Assembly: GCF_000221045.1 (NCBI RefSeq)
Contig: NC_015856.1
Location: forward strand, 3,988,542-4,052,541
Reading direction: 5' to 3'
DNA from: Collimonas fungivorans Ter331
GTDB taxonomy: Bacteria; Pseudomonadota; Gammaproteobacteria; Burkholderiales; Burkholderiaceae_D
Length of the DNA: 64,000 bases
Under the pieces are notes generated by a model that saw only the letters and a program-made list of their open reading frames with translations, ran no database searches and had not been told where the DNA came from. This document shows, in pieces, positions 9,313-17,460 of this stretch. Numbering within the stretch: the stretch's first letter is position 1; every line of letters begins with the position of its first letter. A program made the translations under genes and the position numbers.

Positions 9313-11448
9313 TTATGCCTTAGGCCCATCCGCCGGCGCCTGCTCAAGCACCGGCAATTCGATCACCACCGTCGTGCCCTTGCCTTCGCCGCCGCCAAAG
9401 CGGACTTTCCCACCCAGGTAAGTGGCCCTTTCATGCAGGCCGCGCAAACCGTGGGTGGTGGTGTTTTCAAAACGCTGCTGCGACATGCCGACGCCGTTGT
9501 CGCGCACCGTCAGCGCCAGCCGGTCTTCGTCGATGTCGAGAATCAAATCGACCTGGGTGGCCTGGGCGTGCTTGGAGACGTTGTTCAGGATTTCCTGCAG
9601 CATGCGATAGACTGCGATTTCGATCTTGTGATCGACCGTAATGTCCTCATCCGGCAAGCTGGATTTGCAGACAATCTCGGTGCGCCGGCCAAAATCTTCC
9701 AGCTGTTCGAGAATCGCCGCTTTCAAGCCGAACAGCTCAAGCGTGTTCGGCCGCAATTCAACCTGGATCCGGCGCGTGGTCGCCACCAGCGAGCTGAGCA
9801 GGGTTTGCATCTGCGCCTGGCGCTGCTGCCAATGCTCATTCTCCGGCAGGATCTTGTAGACACCTTCCAGGTGCATGCTGAGCGCCGTCAGGGATGCCCC
9901 CATGTTGTCGTGCAGCTCGCGCGCAATCGCCCGCTTCTCTTCTTCCCGTATGGTTTCCATATGGTTGGCCAATTCGCGCAGCAAGGCGGTGCGCTGGGCG
10001 ATAGTACGCTCCAGCTCCAGTTCGCGCTGCCTGAGCGAATCCTCGGCGCGCTTGCGCTCGCTGATGTCGGTGGCGATGCCGACCACGCCCATGACCCGCC
10101 TGTGCTGGTCGAACCATGGCGCCTTGGTGGTCTGGAACGTCGCTATGTCGCCTGGCAGTTGTACCGTCTGTTCCAGCGTTTCCGAGACCCCGCCGCTCAT
10201 GATGCGGGCATCATCCCTGTCGATGCGCACCGCATCTTCTTCGCACGCGAACAGTTCGCCGCTGCTGCGGTGCTTGGCCTCTTGCCACGTCAGTCCAAGC
10301 TGGCGCAAATAAGCCGGGTTGGCGAAAATCAGGCGTCCCTGGTGGTCTTTCACGAAAATCGGATCGTTGGTATTGTCGCTCACGGCAATCAGCAAGGCGG
10401 TGGCTTCGGCCAGCTCCGCCGCGCTTTGCAGGCGGGCGCCGTATTCGCGGTCGACCTTGCCGGCGGTGCGCCAGAAAATGAACAGCACCAGCACGCCGTC
10501 GATCAAGGTCAGCAACGGCGGCACCGAGGTACGGTCGTAGAAACCGTGGCGCGCGCCCCAATCCGCCAGCCAGTGCAGCGCGACCAGCAGCACCAGCATC
10601 TGCGGCAGGGAGCGGCGCAGCATCTGCCCCCCCGGCGCATGGCGCGTGATGATCGCCATCAGGCGCCGGTGCGGGCGCGACATCAGCAGTGCTATACCGA
10701 ACAACAGGAAAGCGATGGCCGACAGCCCCGGAATGCTCGTTGCGTAGACCATCTGGGTCATTGCCGCAACGTTGTACAGGTAACCCAGCAGCGGGATCGC
10801 GCTCAAAAATATAAGGGAGATCGCCAGGTATTCGGCCAGGTGGCTTTCCTTTTTGCTGCGGCGGTCAAGCAGGAGCAAAGCCAGTCCGCACAAAATGAAC
10901 CCGATAGCCACCATGGGATGCAGGCCGCTCGGGTTGTGCAAACCAGGCTGCGGCGCCAGCGCCGCAAGGAAGATCTCAAGCCAGGCGGCGTTATGGAAGG
11001 CTTCTTGCCAAAGCGCGGCGCCGGCAAACAGCAGCAGCAACACAGCCAGCACTTGCGCGATGAACCGGATCGCCTGTTGCGGCCTGGCCGTCAGGCACCG
11101 CAGCAGCAGGCTGCCGGCAGCCAGTAAAAACCCGGCTGCGGTGTTGGCCCGCATCAGTGGCAGCTGCGAAGTCGGAAACGGCAGCGTTACCTGGCAGACG
11201 CAGGCAATCAGCACCACGGCGGACACGATCATCAGCGCCGTGCTCACGACGATGGCGGCGATGGTGGTGCGCGACACATAGGTGCGGGTAGTGGCGAGAC
11301 TTTCCAGCGCGCGTGTCTTCAGCAACTCCCGGTAGTGCGGATTGCCTAGCCCAGCCTCGGGGCTGTCTGTCGTCAAGTCGCCTCCAGCAAGTAGTCGGTC
11401 AATGCGTGCGGTCAATGCGTGTCGGTCAATACCTCCAGCACTGGTCAT
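9313..11448 (-). CDS. Membrane sensor histidine kinase (PAS, HisKA_3, HATPase)
   Basis: 711 aa from the ATG at 11448. The longer frame uses a TTG at 11526 and would run through a terminator hairpin, so it is less likely. About eight hydrophobic helices fill the first half. A PAS domain follows (NDPIFVKDHQGRLIFANP), then a coiled coil. The HisKA_3 phosphoacceptor His is in RELHDNMG, and the HATPase domain has NNVSKHA, DNGVGM and GLRGLHERA. This NarX/DegS-type kinase should pair with a LuxR-family regulator, and the one at 12064 is the obvious partner. Ligand unknown. Confidence 0.92.
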   Translation of the reverse strand: MTSAGGIDRHALTARIDRLLAGGDLTTDSPEAGLGNPHYRELLKTRALESLATTRTYVSRTTIAAIVVSTALMIVSAVVLIACVCQVTLPFPTSQLPLMRANTAAGFLLAAGSLLLRCLTARPQQAIRFIAQVLAVLLLLFAGAALWQEAFHNAAWLEIFLAALAPQPGLHNPSGLHPMVAIGFILCGLALLLLDRRSKKESHLAEYLAISLIFLSAIPLLGYLYNVAAMTQMVYATSIPGLSAIAFLLFGIALLMSRPHRRLMAIITRHAPGGQMLRRSLPQMLVLLVALHWLADWGARHGFYDRTSVPPLLTLIDGVLVLFIFWRTAGKVDREYGARLQSAAELAEATALLIAVSDNTNDPIFVKDHQGRLIFANPAYLRQLGLTWQEAKHRSSGELFACEEDAVRIDRDDARIMSGGVSETLEQTVQLPGDIATFQTTKAPWFDQHRRVMGVVGIATDISERKRAEDSLRQRELELERTIAQRTALLRELANHMETIREEEKRAIARELHDNMGASLTALSMHLEGVYKILPENEHWQQRQAQMQTLLSSLVATTRRIQVELRPNTLELFGLKAAILEQLEDFGRRTEIVCKSSLPDEDITVDHKIEIAVYRMLQEILNNVSKHAQATQVDLILDIDEDRLALTVRDNGVGMSQQRFENTTTHGLRGLHERATYLGGKVRFGGGEGKGTTVVIELPVLEQAPADGPKA

Positions 11449-11464
11449 GTCATGAAAGCACAAA

Positions 11465-11485
11465 ACCCGCTGGCTGCCAGCGGGT
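11465..11485 (-). terminator. Terminator between receiver gene and kinase gene
   Basis: On the minus strand a 9-bp perfect stem (ACCCGCTGG/CCAGCGGGT, CAG loop) runs into TTTTG. It falls between the single-domain receiver stop (11535) and the kinase ATG (11448), so it may limit read-through into the kinase. Confidence 0.7.
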
Positions 11486-11534
11486 AAGTATGACTGAAAG
11501 CGCTGCAAACAGCCAGCGGACGGCAACCGCCCGG

Positions 11535-11963
11535 TCAGTGATCAGGCAATCCCGTCCCCAATGCTGCCAGCAGATCGCGCAGCTGGGTGAATTCGGAACT
11601 TTTATCGAAGAAGAAACGCACGCCGTATTTCGCGCCGGCATTGCGAAAAGCGTTGCTGACGTTATTGCTGAAAATGATTTTCAGGGAATTGAGCGGTTTG
11701 TGCGCTTCCGCCAGGGTGCGCAACAGGCTCATGCCATTGCCTTCCTTGAGTTCGATATCCAGGATCAGCACATCAAACGGCTCGGCATCGATTTTTTTCA
11801 ATGCATCGCCTTCCCCCTCGGCAAACCCGGCAAATACCACACCGGGAATTTCGCTCAAGGTATCAATCATCAAATTCCTGACAGCCGCTGAATCTTCCAC
11901 CAGAAAAATCCGCAACGGCGTGGCGCCGGATTTGGCAATATCGGAGGTTGTTGTATGGTCCAT
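11535..11963 (-). CDS. Single-domain response regulator (CheY-like)
   Basis: 142 aa, a receiver domain alone. The acidic pair is in FLVEDS, the phosphoacceptor Asp in LILDIEL, and the conserved Lys in FFFDKSSE. The usual Thr is Ser (IIFSNN), a common substitution. With no output domain it may act in a phosphorelay, as a phosphate sink, or through protein contacts. It lies between the LuxR-type regulator and the histidine kinase on the same strand. Confidence 0.9.
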   Translation of the reverse strand: MDHTTTSDIAKSGATPLRIFLVEDSAAVRNLMIDTLSEIPGVVFAGFAEGEGDALKKIDAEPFDVLILDIELKEGNGMSLLRTLAEAHKPLNSLKIIFSNNVSNAFRNAGAKYGVRFFFDKSSEFTQLRDLLAALGTGLPDH

Positions 11964-12063
11964 TTTTTTGGCGACTAGCTTGCAACACCCCTCGCTTCAA
12001 TTCATGCATTGCGCCAGGCCGGAGGGCAACTGGCATTCCTTGCATACGGCACGATCGCATCCT

Positions 12064-12696
12064 CTAATCGATCAGGTTGTTCTTGATCGCATAATAAATA
12101 ATGTCCGCGTTGCTGGCCATGCTCATTTTCTGCAGTACGCGGGTACGATAAGTACTAATGGTCTTTACGCTGAGACAAAGCTCCTCGGCAATCTTGGTTA
12201 CCCCTTCGCCCTGGCTCAATTTATAAAAAATCTCGTATTCGCGCGCTGACAGTGTTTCATGCAGCGGCGTGTTTTCATTGCTGGCGGGGTCCGCCGTCAA
12301 CAGTTCGGCCACTGCATAGCTGATGTACTTGTGGCCTTGCAGTACGGTCTCGATTGCTTTCACCAATTCTATCGCCAGCGCCTCTTTCTGCACATAACCG
12401 TCAGCGCCGCTGCGCAGCACCTGCACCGCGTAACGGCTCTCCGGATGCATGCTCAAGATCAGCACCGGCAGTAGCGGCTTCTCGCGCTTGATCTGTTTCA
12501 ACACTTCCACTCCGCTCTTGTCCGGCATTGCGATGTCGAGCAGCACGATGTCATAATCCTGCGAACGGATCAGCCGGATCGCTTCCTGCGCATTGGCGGC
12601 TTCCCCGGTGATTTCCATCTCCGGGATGTCGGCAATAAAATACTGGACGCCGGCACGGACTACCGCATGGTCGTCAACCACCAAAATTTTTATCAT
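12064..12696 (-). CDS. NarL/FixJ-family response regulator
   Basis: 210 aa. A receiver domain (about 1-120, phosphoacceptor Asp in VLLDIAMPDKSG, Lys in GYVQKEA) is followed by a LuxR-type helix-turn-helix at about 145-205 (LSAREYEIFYKLSQG...VKTISTYRTRVLQKM). It would be phosphorylated by the neighbouring HisKA_3 kinase and bind DNA. It is first of three signalling genes on the minus strand. The ribosome site is weak. Targets are not identifiable; the adjacent stress genes are candidates. Confidence 0.92.
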   Translation of the reverse strand: MIKILVVDDHAVVRAGVQYFIADIPEMEITGEAANAQEAIRLIRSQDYDIVLLDIAMPDKSGVEVLKQIKREKPLLPVLILSMHPESRYAVQVLRSGADGYVQKEALAIELVKAIETVLQGHKYISYAVAELLTADPASNENTPLHETLSAREYEIFYKLSQGEGVTKIAEELCLSVKTISTYRTRVLQKMSMASNADIIYYAIKNNLID

Positions 12697-12889
12697 CTAT
12701 TCAACCGTCGCAATCAGATAAGTTATCCGGCCAGCGTGTGACGCAATCCGACTGCCGTCAATGTAAATGCTATAAATTCAGTGTATATCCGTTTCCTGCA
12801 TCTGTTCAATACCTTACCTTGCACTTCACCCGGAATTCCTGTCCGCCGGACGCTTCCCATTCTGGCTCACGCCGGCGGACAGGCACAAC

Positions 12890-13204
12890 CTATTTCAGCA
12901 AGATATTGTTTTTCACCGATTTCACGCCCTTGACCCCGGCCGCCACTGCGGCAGCCCTGGCGGCGTCATCCCGCTGCGCCACGAAGCCGCTCAGCTGCAC
13001 CACGCCCTTGAACGTCTCGACATTGATTTCAGCCGATTTCAAGCTTGGCTCGTTGAAGATTTCAGCCTTGACCTTGGTCGTGATGACAGCGTCATCCACA
13101 TAACCGCCGGTGCCTTCCTGCGTCGAGGTCGCAGCGCAGCCGACCAGGGACACCATGCAGAGTGCGAAGAAAAATGCCGAAAAGCGTTTATAAAAAGTGG
13201 TCAC
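12890..13204 (-). CDS. BON-domain lipoprotein
   Basis: 104 aa with a GTG start at 13204, preceded by AAGGAGAA at good spacing; no ATG is available. Signal peptide with lipobox LVGC (Cys about 23), then one BON domain (DDAVITTKVKAEIFNEPSLKSAEINVETFKGVVQLSGFV). BON domains, as in OsmY and Kbp, bind membranes or ligands and are typical of osmotic or envelope stress. Expected in the periplasm, lipid-anchored. It is last in a run with the Cys-repeat and CsbD genes. Confidence 0.9.
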   Translation of the reverse strand: MTTFYKRFSAFFFALCMVSLVGCAATSTQEGTGGYVDDAVITTKVKAEIFNEPSLKSAEINVETFKGVVQLSGFVAQRDDAARAAAVAAGVKGVKSVKNNILLK

Positions 13205-13247
13205 GGATAGTTCTCCTTAAAATGGTGGGGCCAATCTAGCTCGCTTG

Positions 13248-13799
13248 TTATTTACCAGCGTCTGCCTTGGCTGCGGCAACACAATCATCCTTGGCGGCGC
13301 CTGCCAGCGCATCGCACTTGGCCATGGCTACCTTGTAGCGCGCATCTGCCCGTTCTTCCCGGGCGTCGGCCTTGGCCTTGGACACATCTTTCTGGGTGTT
13401 GGCGTTGGCTACGGCATTGGTCTGGTCTGCCTTGGCCTGCTTGACGCAGACATCCTTGGCGTTACCTGCCAGCGCATCGCATTTTTCCTTGGCTACCGCA
13501 TAGTCGGCGTCGGCTTCGGATTTACGCGCGCCTGCCACGGCCTTTGGCGTGTTTTTATACTCGGCCTTTGCGTCTTGCTTGGTATGCTCACGGGTGGCCT
13601 TGGCTTGCTTGAGGCAAACATCCTTGCCGTTGCCGCTGAGCTCGTCGCATTTTGCCTTGTCGGCCTTGTAGGTAGCGTCGGCCGCATCTTCCGCCGCCTT
13701 GTAGCTGGCTTTGGCGCTGTCGGCCGCCAAGGCCAGCGAGGTGCCGCTGAAGCCGGCAACGCCGATCAGCATGGTCGCGAGGATTTTGTTGATAGTCAT
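13248..13799 (-). CDS. Periplasmic protein with three Cys-pair repeats
   Basis: 183 aa from the ATG at 13799 (AAGGAC eight bases upstream); the longer frame to 13913 overlaps the CsbD gene and is rejected. Signal peptide to about residue 25 (LALAADS). The mature part is Ala/Lys/Asp-rich and helical, with three copies of a unit like KCDxLxGNxKDVCxxQAKA about 50 residues apart. Each copy holds two Cys 9-10 residues apart that could form a disulphide in a helical hairpin. Function not recognised; its stress-gene neighbours suggest an envelope stress role. Confidence 0.8.
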   Translation of the reverse strand: MTINKILATMLIGVAGFSGTSLALAADSAKASYKAAEDAADATYKADKAKCDELSGNGKDVCLKQAKATREHTKQDAKAEYKNTPKAVAGARKSEADADYAVAKEKCDALAGNAKDVCVKQAKADQTNAVANANTQKDVSKAKADAREERADARYKVAMAKCDALAGAAKDDCVAAAKADAGK

Positions 13800-13857
13800 G
13801 TCAATGTCCTTTCTTCGACTGATGAATGTCATTGCCCAATCATGGTGAAAAAAGCCT

Positions 13858-14067
13858 TCAGAACTGGTCCTTCTGGCGCTTTTCGAACTCGCGGATCTGT
13901 TTTTCAACTTCATCCTTCTCGATCCCGTAGGCTTCCTGGATGCGCCCTGCCAGCTGGTCGCGCTTGCCGGCGATCCTGTCCAGGTCGTCGTCGGTCAGCT
14001 TGCCCCACTGCTCCTTGACGTTGCCCTTGAATTGTTTCCAGTTGCCTTGAATAGTGTCCCAGTTCAT
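13858..14067 (-). CDS. CsbD-family stress protein
   Basis: 69 aa, start at the ATG at 14067 with AAGGAG upstream; the longer frame start at 14091 is not used. The protein is a complete CsbD domain (MNWDTIQGNWKQFKG, GKLTDDDLDRIAGKRDQLAGRIQEAYG). CsbD proteins (YjbJ type) are abundant small hydrophilic stress proteins of unknown biochemical role. First in the run CsbD, Cys-repeat protein, BON lipoprotein. Confidence 0.93.
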   Translation of the reverse strand: MNWDTIQGNWKQFKGNVKEQWGKLTDDDLDRIAGKRDQLAGRIQEAYGIEKDEVEKQIREFEKRQKDQF

Positions 14068-14200
14068 TGTGTACTCCTTGATGGTTGTCAATGTGCGTTA
14101 TCGATTTATGCCAGGGTGGTCCGCAGAGCGATGCGCCCGGTCGGCGTTGCTACCCTTGCATCGGTGAATCCATACTAACCAGCCCTCCCATGCGGCGCTA

Positions 14201-14230
14201 TAGGACAGGGACCGATGTCCTTGTAGGACA
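14201..14230. promoter_or_regulatory. Repeated TAGGACA half-sites
   Basis: TAGGACA occurs at 14201-14207 and again at 14224-14230, with the inverted half-site TGTCCT at 14216-14221 between them. The cluster lies in the 285-bp region between the divergent CsbD and FMN glutamate-synthase-like genes, a plausible place for a regulator. The protein that would bind is unknown. Confidence 0.35.
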
Positions 14231-14352
14231 AAAGGAAGCGCCGCTCGCACGAAATCGACCGCCAATGTGTAAAATTGTCAGCCTGCTACTGCCCGATGCG
14301 GTTTTCCACCAGCGAACCGCCATGCCAGCGGCAACCTTAAAAGGAAGGAATC

Positions 14353-15969
14353 ATGAGAGTCAGTCGTTATCTAAGTTTCTGGGCAGTGCTGTTGCTGACT
14401 TTGCTGCTTGCCGCCGGCGCCGCGGCCGGCAAGATGGGATGGTGGTGGGCGCTGCTCCCTGCCCTGCTGACCGGACTCGGCATCTGGGACATGAACCAGC
14501 GCAGCCACGCGATCCTGCGCAACTATCCGCTGATGGGACATTTCCGCTTCCTGTTTGAAATGATCCGCCCCGAGATGCGCCAGTATTTCTTCGAGAGCGA
14601 CAACGACGGCGCGCCGTTTACCCGCAAGGAACGCAGCCTGGTCTACCAGCGCGCCAAGGGCGAAGTCGACAGCCGGCCGTTCGGCACCGAGCTGGACGTC
14701 AAGCTGCGCGGCTATGAATGGGTCGGCCACTCGCTGGCGCCGACCATCATCGCCAGCCACGATTTCCGCGTCACGGTCGGCGCCGAACGGGCGCAGCCGT
14801 ATTCAATGTCGGTCTTCAATGTTTCGGCGATGAGCTTCGGCGCACTGTCGGCCAATGCGATCCGCGCGCTCAACCGCGGCGCCAAGAAAGGCGGCTTCGC
14901 ACACGATACCGGCGAAGGCTCGATCTCGCCCTACCATCGAGAATTCGGCGGCGACCTGCTATGGCAGATCGCCTCCGGCTATTTCGGCTGCCGCAACGGC
15001 GACGGCAGCTTCAACGAAGAAAAATTCGTGGCGCAAGCCACTACGCCGCAAGTCAAGATGATCACGGTCAAGCTATCGCAGGGCGCCAAACCTGGCCACG
15101 GCGGCGTGCTGCCGGCGGCCAAGATCACGCCGGAGATATCGGCCACGCGCGGCGTGCCGATGGGCGTCGACTGCATCTCGCCGGCCACTCACTCTTCGTT
15201 TACCAATCCTATCGGCTTGCTGGAATTCATCCAGAAACTGCGCACGCTGTCGGGCGACAAGCCGGTCGGATTCAAGCTGTGCGTCGGCCATCCCTGGGAA
15301 TTTTTCGGCATCGTCAAAGCCATGCTGCAGACCGGCATCCTGCCGGACTTCATCGTGGTCGACGGTTCCGAAGGCGGCACCGGCGCGGCGCCGCTGGAGT
15401 TTGTCGACCATGTCGGCATGCCTTTGCAGGAGGGTTTGCTGCTGGTGCATAACACCCTGCTCGGCGCCGGGCTGCGCGACCGCATCAAGATCGGCGCCAG
15501 CGGCAAGGTGATCACCGCCTTCGACCTGGCGCGCACGCTGGCGATCGGCGCCGACTGGTGCAACTCGGCGCGCGGTTTCATGTTTTCGCTCGGTTGCATC
15601 CAGTCGCAGAGTTGCCATACCGACCGCTGCCCTACCGGCGTCGCCACCCAGGATGTCGGCCGCCAGAAAGCGCTGGTGGTGCCGGACAAGGCCGAGCGCG
15701 TGTACCGGTTCCACGAAAGCACGTTGCATGCGCTGCAGGAACTGGTGCAAGCCGCCGGCCTGCCGCATGCTTCTGCGCTACGCGCGCATCACATCGTGCG
15801 CCGCACCTCGGACCATGAGGTGAAGCTGATGTCTGACTTGCTGCATTATCTGCAGCCGGGGGATTTGCTGAACCAGAAATACCGCTACCCGGTATTCGAA
15901 AAATACTGGCCGATCTCGCGCGCAGAAAGTTTTCATCCTGCAGCGCCGATCCAGGCCAGCGTCGGATAA
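14353..15969 (+). CDS. FMN-binding glutamate synthase-family protein (GltB central-domain type)
   Basis: 538 aa with AAGGAAGG before the ATG. Two N-terminal hydrophobic helices (about residues 7-45) are followed by the FMN-binding TIM barrel of glutamate synthases (GAKPGHGGVLPAAKITPEI, GSEGGTGAAP). The three Cys of the 3Fe-4S cluster lie in CIQSQSCHTDRC. It lacks the glutaminase domain, so full GOGAT activity is not expected; such stand-alone proteins are membrane-linked oxidoreductases of unclear substrate. Ends in a strong terminator. Confidence 0.9.
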   Translation: MRVSRYLSFWAVLLLTLLLAAGAAAGKMGWWWALLPALLTGLGIWDMNQRSHAILRNYPLMGHFRFLFEMIRPEMRQYFFESDNDGAPFTRKERSLVYQRAKGEVDSRPFGTELDVKLRGYEWVGHSLAPTIIASHDFRVTVGAERAQPYSMSVFNVSAMSFGALSANAIRALNRGAKKGGFAHDTGEGSISPYHREFGGDLLWQIASGYFGCRNGDGSFNEEKFVAQATTPQVKMITVKLSQGAKPGHGGVLPAAKITPEISATRGVPMGVDCISPATHSSFTNPIGLLEFIQKLRTLSGDKPVGFKLCVGHPWEFFGIVKAMLQTGILPDFIVVDGSEGGTGAAPLEFVDHVGMPLQEGLLLVHNTLLGAGLRDRIKIGASGKVITAFDLARTLAIGADWCNSARGFMFSLGCIQSQSCHTDRCPTGVATQDVGRQKALVVPDKAERVYRFHESTLHALQELVQAAGLPHASALRAHHIVRRTSDHEVKLMSDLLHYLQPGDLLNQKYRYPVFEKYWPISRAESFHPAAPIQASVG

Positions 15970-15970
15970 A

Positions 15971-16005
15971 AAAAAGCCAGGGTTGTTCGTAACCCTGGCT
16001 TTTTT
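15971..16005. terminator. Bidirectional Rho-independent terminator
   Basis: Perfect 14-bp stem (AAAAAGCCAGGGTT and its complement), 6-nt loop, T/A runs on both sides. It sits between the convergent FMN protein and maiA genes and can serve both. Confidence 0.93.
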
Positions 16006-16021
16006 GTTTTCTGGCGCTGGT

Positions 16022-16684
16022 TCAGGCCTCGGCATCCGGCTGGTTCTGCGGCGCCGCCTTGATAAAGGCATCCAGTTCCTGGCAGTTCTGGTAGATGCCC
16101 ATCACGGTCGGCATCGCCGACAGATCGCATTTCAGGCGCTGCGCATTGAAAATCTGCGGCACCAGGCAGCAGTCGGCCAGCGTCGGCGTGTCGCCGAAGC
16201 AGAATTTGCCGGGCCGGCCATCGCGGGCCAGCGTTACTTCGAGCGCCGCCAGGCCGCTTTCGCACCAATGCCGGTACCAGGCATTCTTGGCGTTTTCATC
16301 GATTTTCAGTTCGTGCACCAGGTAACGCAATACACGCAAGTTGTTCAGCGGGTGGATATCGCAGGCAATCGACAAGGCTATGCTGCGTACGAATGCCCGG
16401 TCCAGCGCAGCCGCCGGCAGCAATGCCGGCGCCGGATGGATTTCTTCCAGGTACTCCAGGATTGCCAGCGACTGCGTCAGCACCGCCTGGCCGTCGACCG
16501 CATCGTCGTCGACCATGGTCGGCACCAGGCCGTCGCTGTTCAAGGTCCGGTACATCTGGCTCAGCTGTTCGCCGCCATGTTTCAGCAGATGCACGGGAAC
16601 GGTATCGTAGGACATGCCTTTCAGGTTCAAGGCGATCCGTACCCGGTAAGAGGCGGAGCTGCGGAAATAACTATACAGTTTCAT
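16022..16684 (-). CDS. maiA: Maleylacetoacetate/maleylpyruvate isomerase (zeta-class GST)
   Basis: 220 aa, zeta-class glutathione transferase. The active-site segment is SSASYRVRIAL near residue 10, and the substrate and glutathione regions (LVPTMVDDD, LTQSLAILEYLEE) are typical. It catalyses glutathione-dependent cis-trans isomerisation of maleylacetoacetate (tyrosine/homogentisate route) or maleylpyruvate (gentisate route). It lies 10 bp downstream of a short FAH-family hydrolase; that pairing fits either route, and the partner's small size leans toward gentisate. Confidence 0.9.
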   Translation of the reverse strand: MKLYSYFRSSASYRVRIALNLKGMSYDTVPVHLLKHGGEQLSQMYRTLNSDGLVPTMVDDDAVDGQAVLTQSLAILEYLEEIHPAPALLPAAALDRAFVRSIALSIACDIHPLNNLRVLRYLVHELKIDENAKNAWYRHWCESGLAALEVTLARDGRPGKFCFGDTPTLADCCLVPQIFNAQRLKCDLSAMPTVMGIYQNCQELDAFIKAAPQNQPDAEA

Positions 16685-16694
16685 CGGTATCTGC

Positions 16695-17390
16695 TCAGAC
16701 CAGGCGTACGCGCAGATCGCCGACGCCGGCTACCGAGCCTTCCAGCAGGTCGCCCTTGCCGACAGCCGCAACGCCGGCCGGGGTGCCGGTAAAAATCAGG
16801 TCGCCGGCCTGCAGTTCAAAGTAGGCGGACAGTTGCTCTATGGTCTCGGCGATGTTCCAGATCATCTGCTTGATATCGCCTTTCTGGCGCAACGTGCCGT
16901 TTACATCCAGGTGGATATCGCCTTGCTCGATGACGCCAGTGGCGCCGACCGGATGGATCGGTGAAATCGGCGCCGAATAATCAAAGCCCTTGCCGGTGCA
17001 CCATGGACGCCCCAGTTTCTTGGCCTCGCCCTGCAAATCGCGGCGCGTCATGTCGAGCCCGACGGCGTAGCCCCAGATGTGCTTGACCGCTTCCGCTGCC
17101 GGGATATTCTTGCCGCCGGTGGATAAAGCCACCACCAGTTCGATTTCGTGATGCAGGTCCTGCGTCATCGGTGGATAAGGCATCTCGCCTATGCTGCCGT
17201 GGGCGACCGGCAGCACCGCATCGGCAGGCTTCATGAAGAAGAACGGCGCTTCACGGCCGCTGCTGCCCATTTCCTTGGCGTGTTCGGCATAATTGCGGCC
17301 GACGCAATAAATCCGGTGCACCGGAAACAATTGATCGCTGCCGGCTATGGGGACGGCTGCTGCCGGCTTGGGAGGAAAAACGAATTGCAT
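16695..17390 (-). CDS. Fumarylacetoacetate hydrolase-family protein
   Basis: 231 aa from the ATG at 17390, preceded by AAGGAG. FAH fold with YCVGRNYAEHAKEMG and metal-binding acidic residues in DLHHEIELVVAL. At 231 aa it is far shorter than true fumarylacetoacetase (over 400 aa) and matches fumarylpyruvate hydrolase or acylpyruvase types. With the downstream isomerase it would cleave a ring-fission product to fumarate plus pyruvate or acetoacetate. No dioxygenase is in the window to settle which. Confidence 0.88.
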   Translation of the reverse strand: MQFVFPPKPAAAVPIAGSDQLFPVHRIYCVGRNYAEHAKEMGSSGREAPFFFMKPADAVLPVAHGSIGEMPYPPMTQDLHHEIELVVALSTGGKNIPAAEAVKHIWGYAVGLDMTRRDLQGEAKKLGRPWCTGKGFDYSAPISPIHPVGATGVIEQGDIHLDVNGTLRQKGDIKQMIWNIAETIEQLSAYFELQAGDLIFTGTPAGVAAVGKGDLLEGSVAGVGDLRVRLV

Positions 17391-17460
17391 GGAAGCTCCT
17401 TTTTCAATACCGCCGTCATGCCGGCAGCAAACAATGTCTGAACTCAGGGTCTGTTGATAT

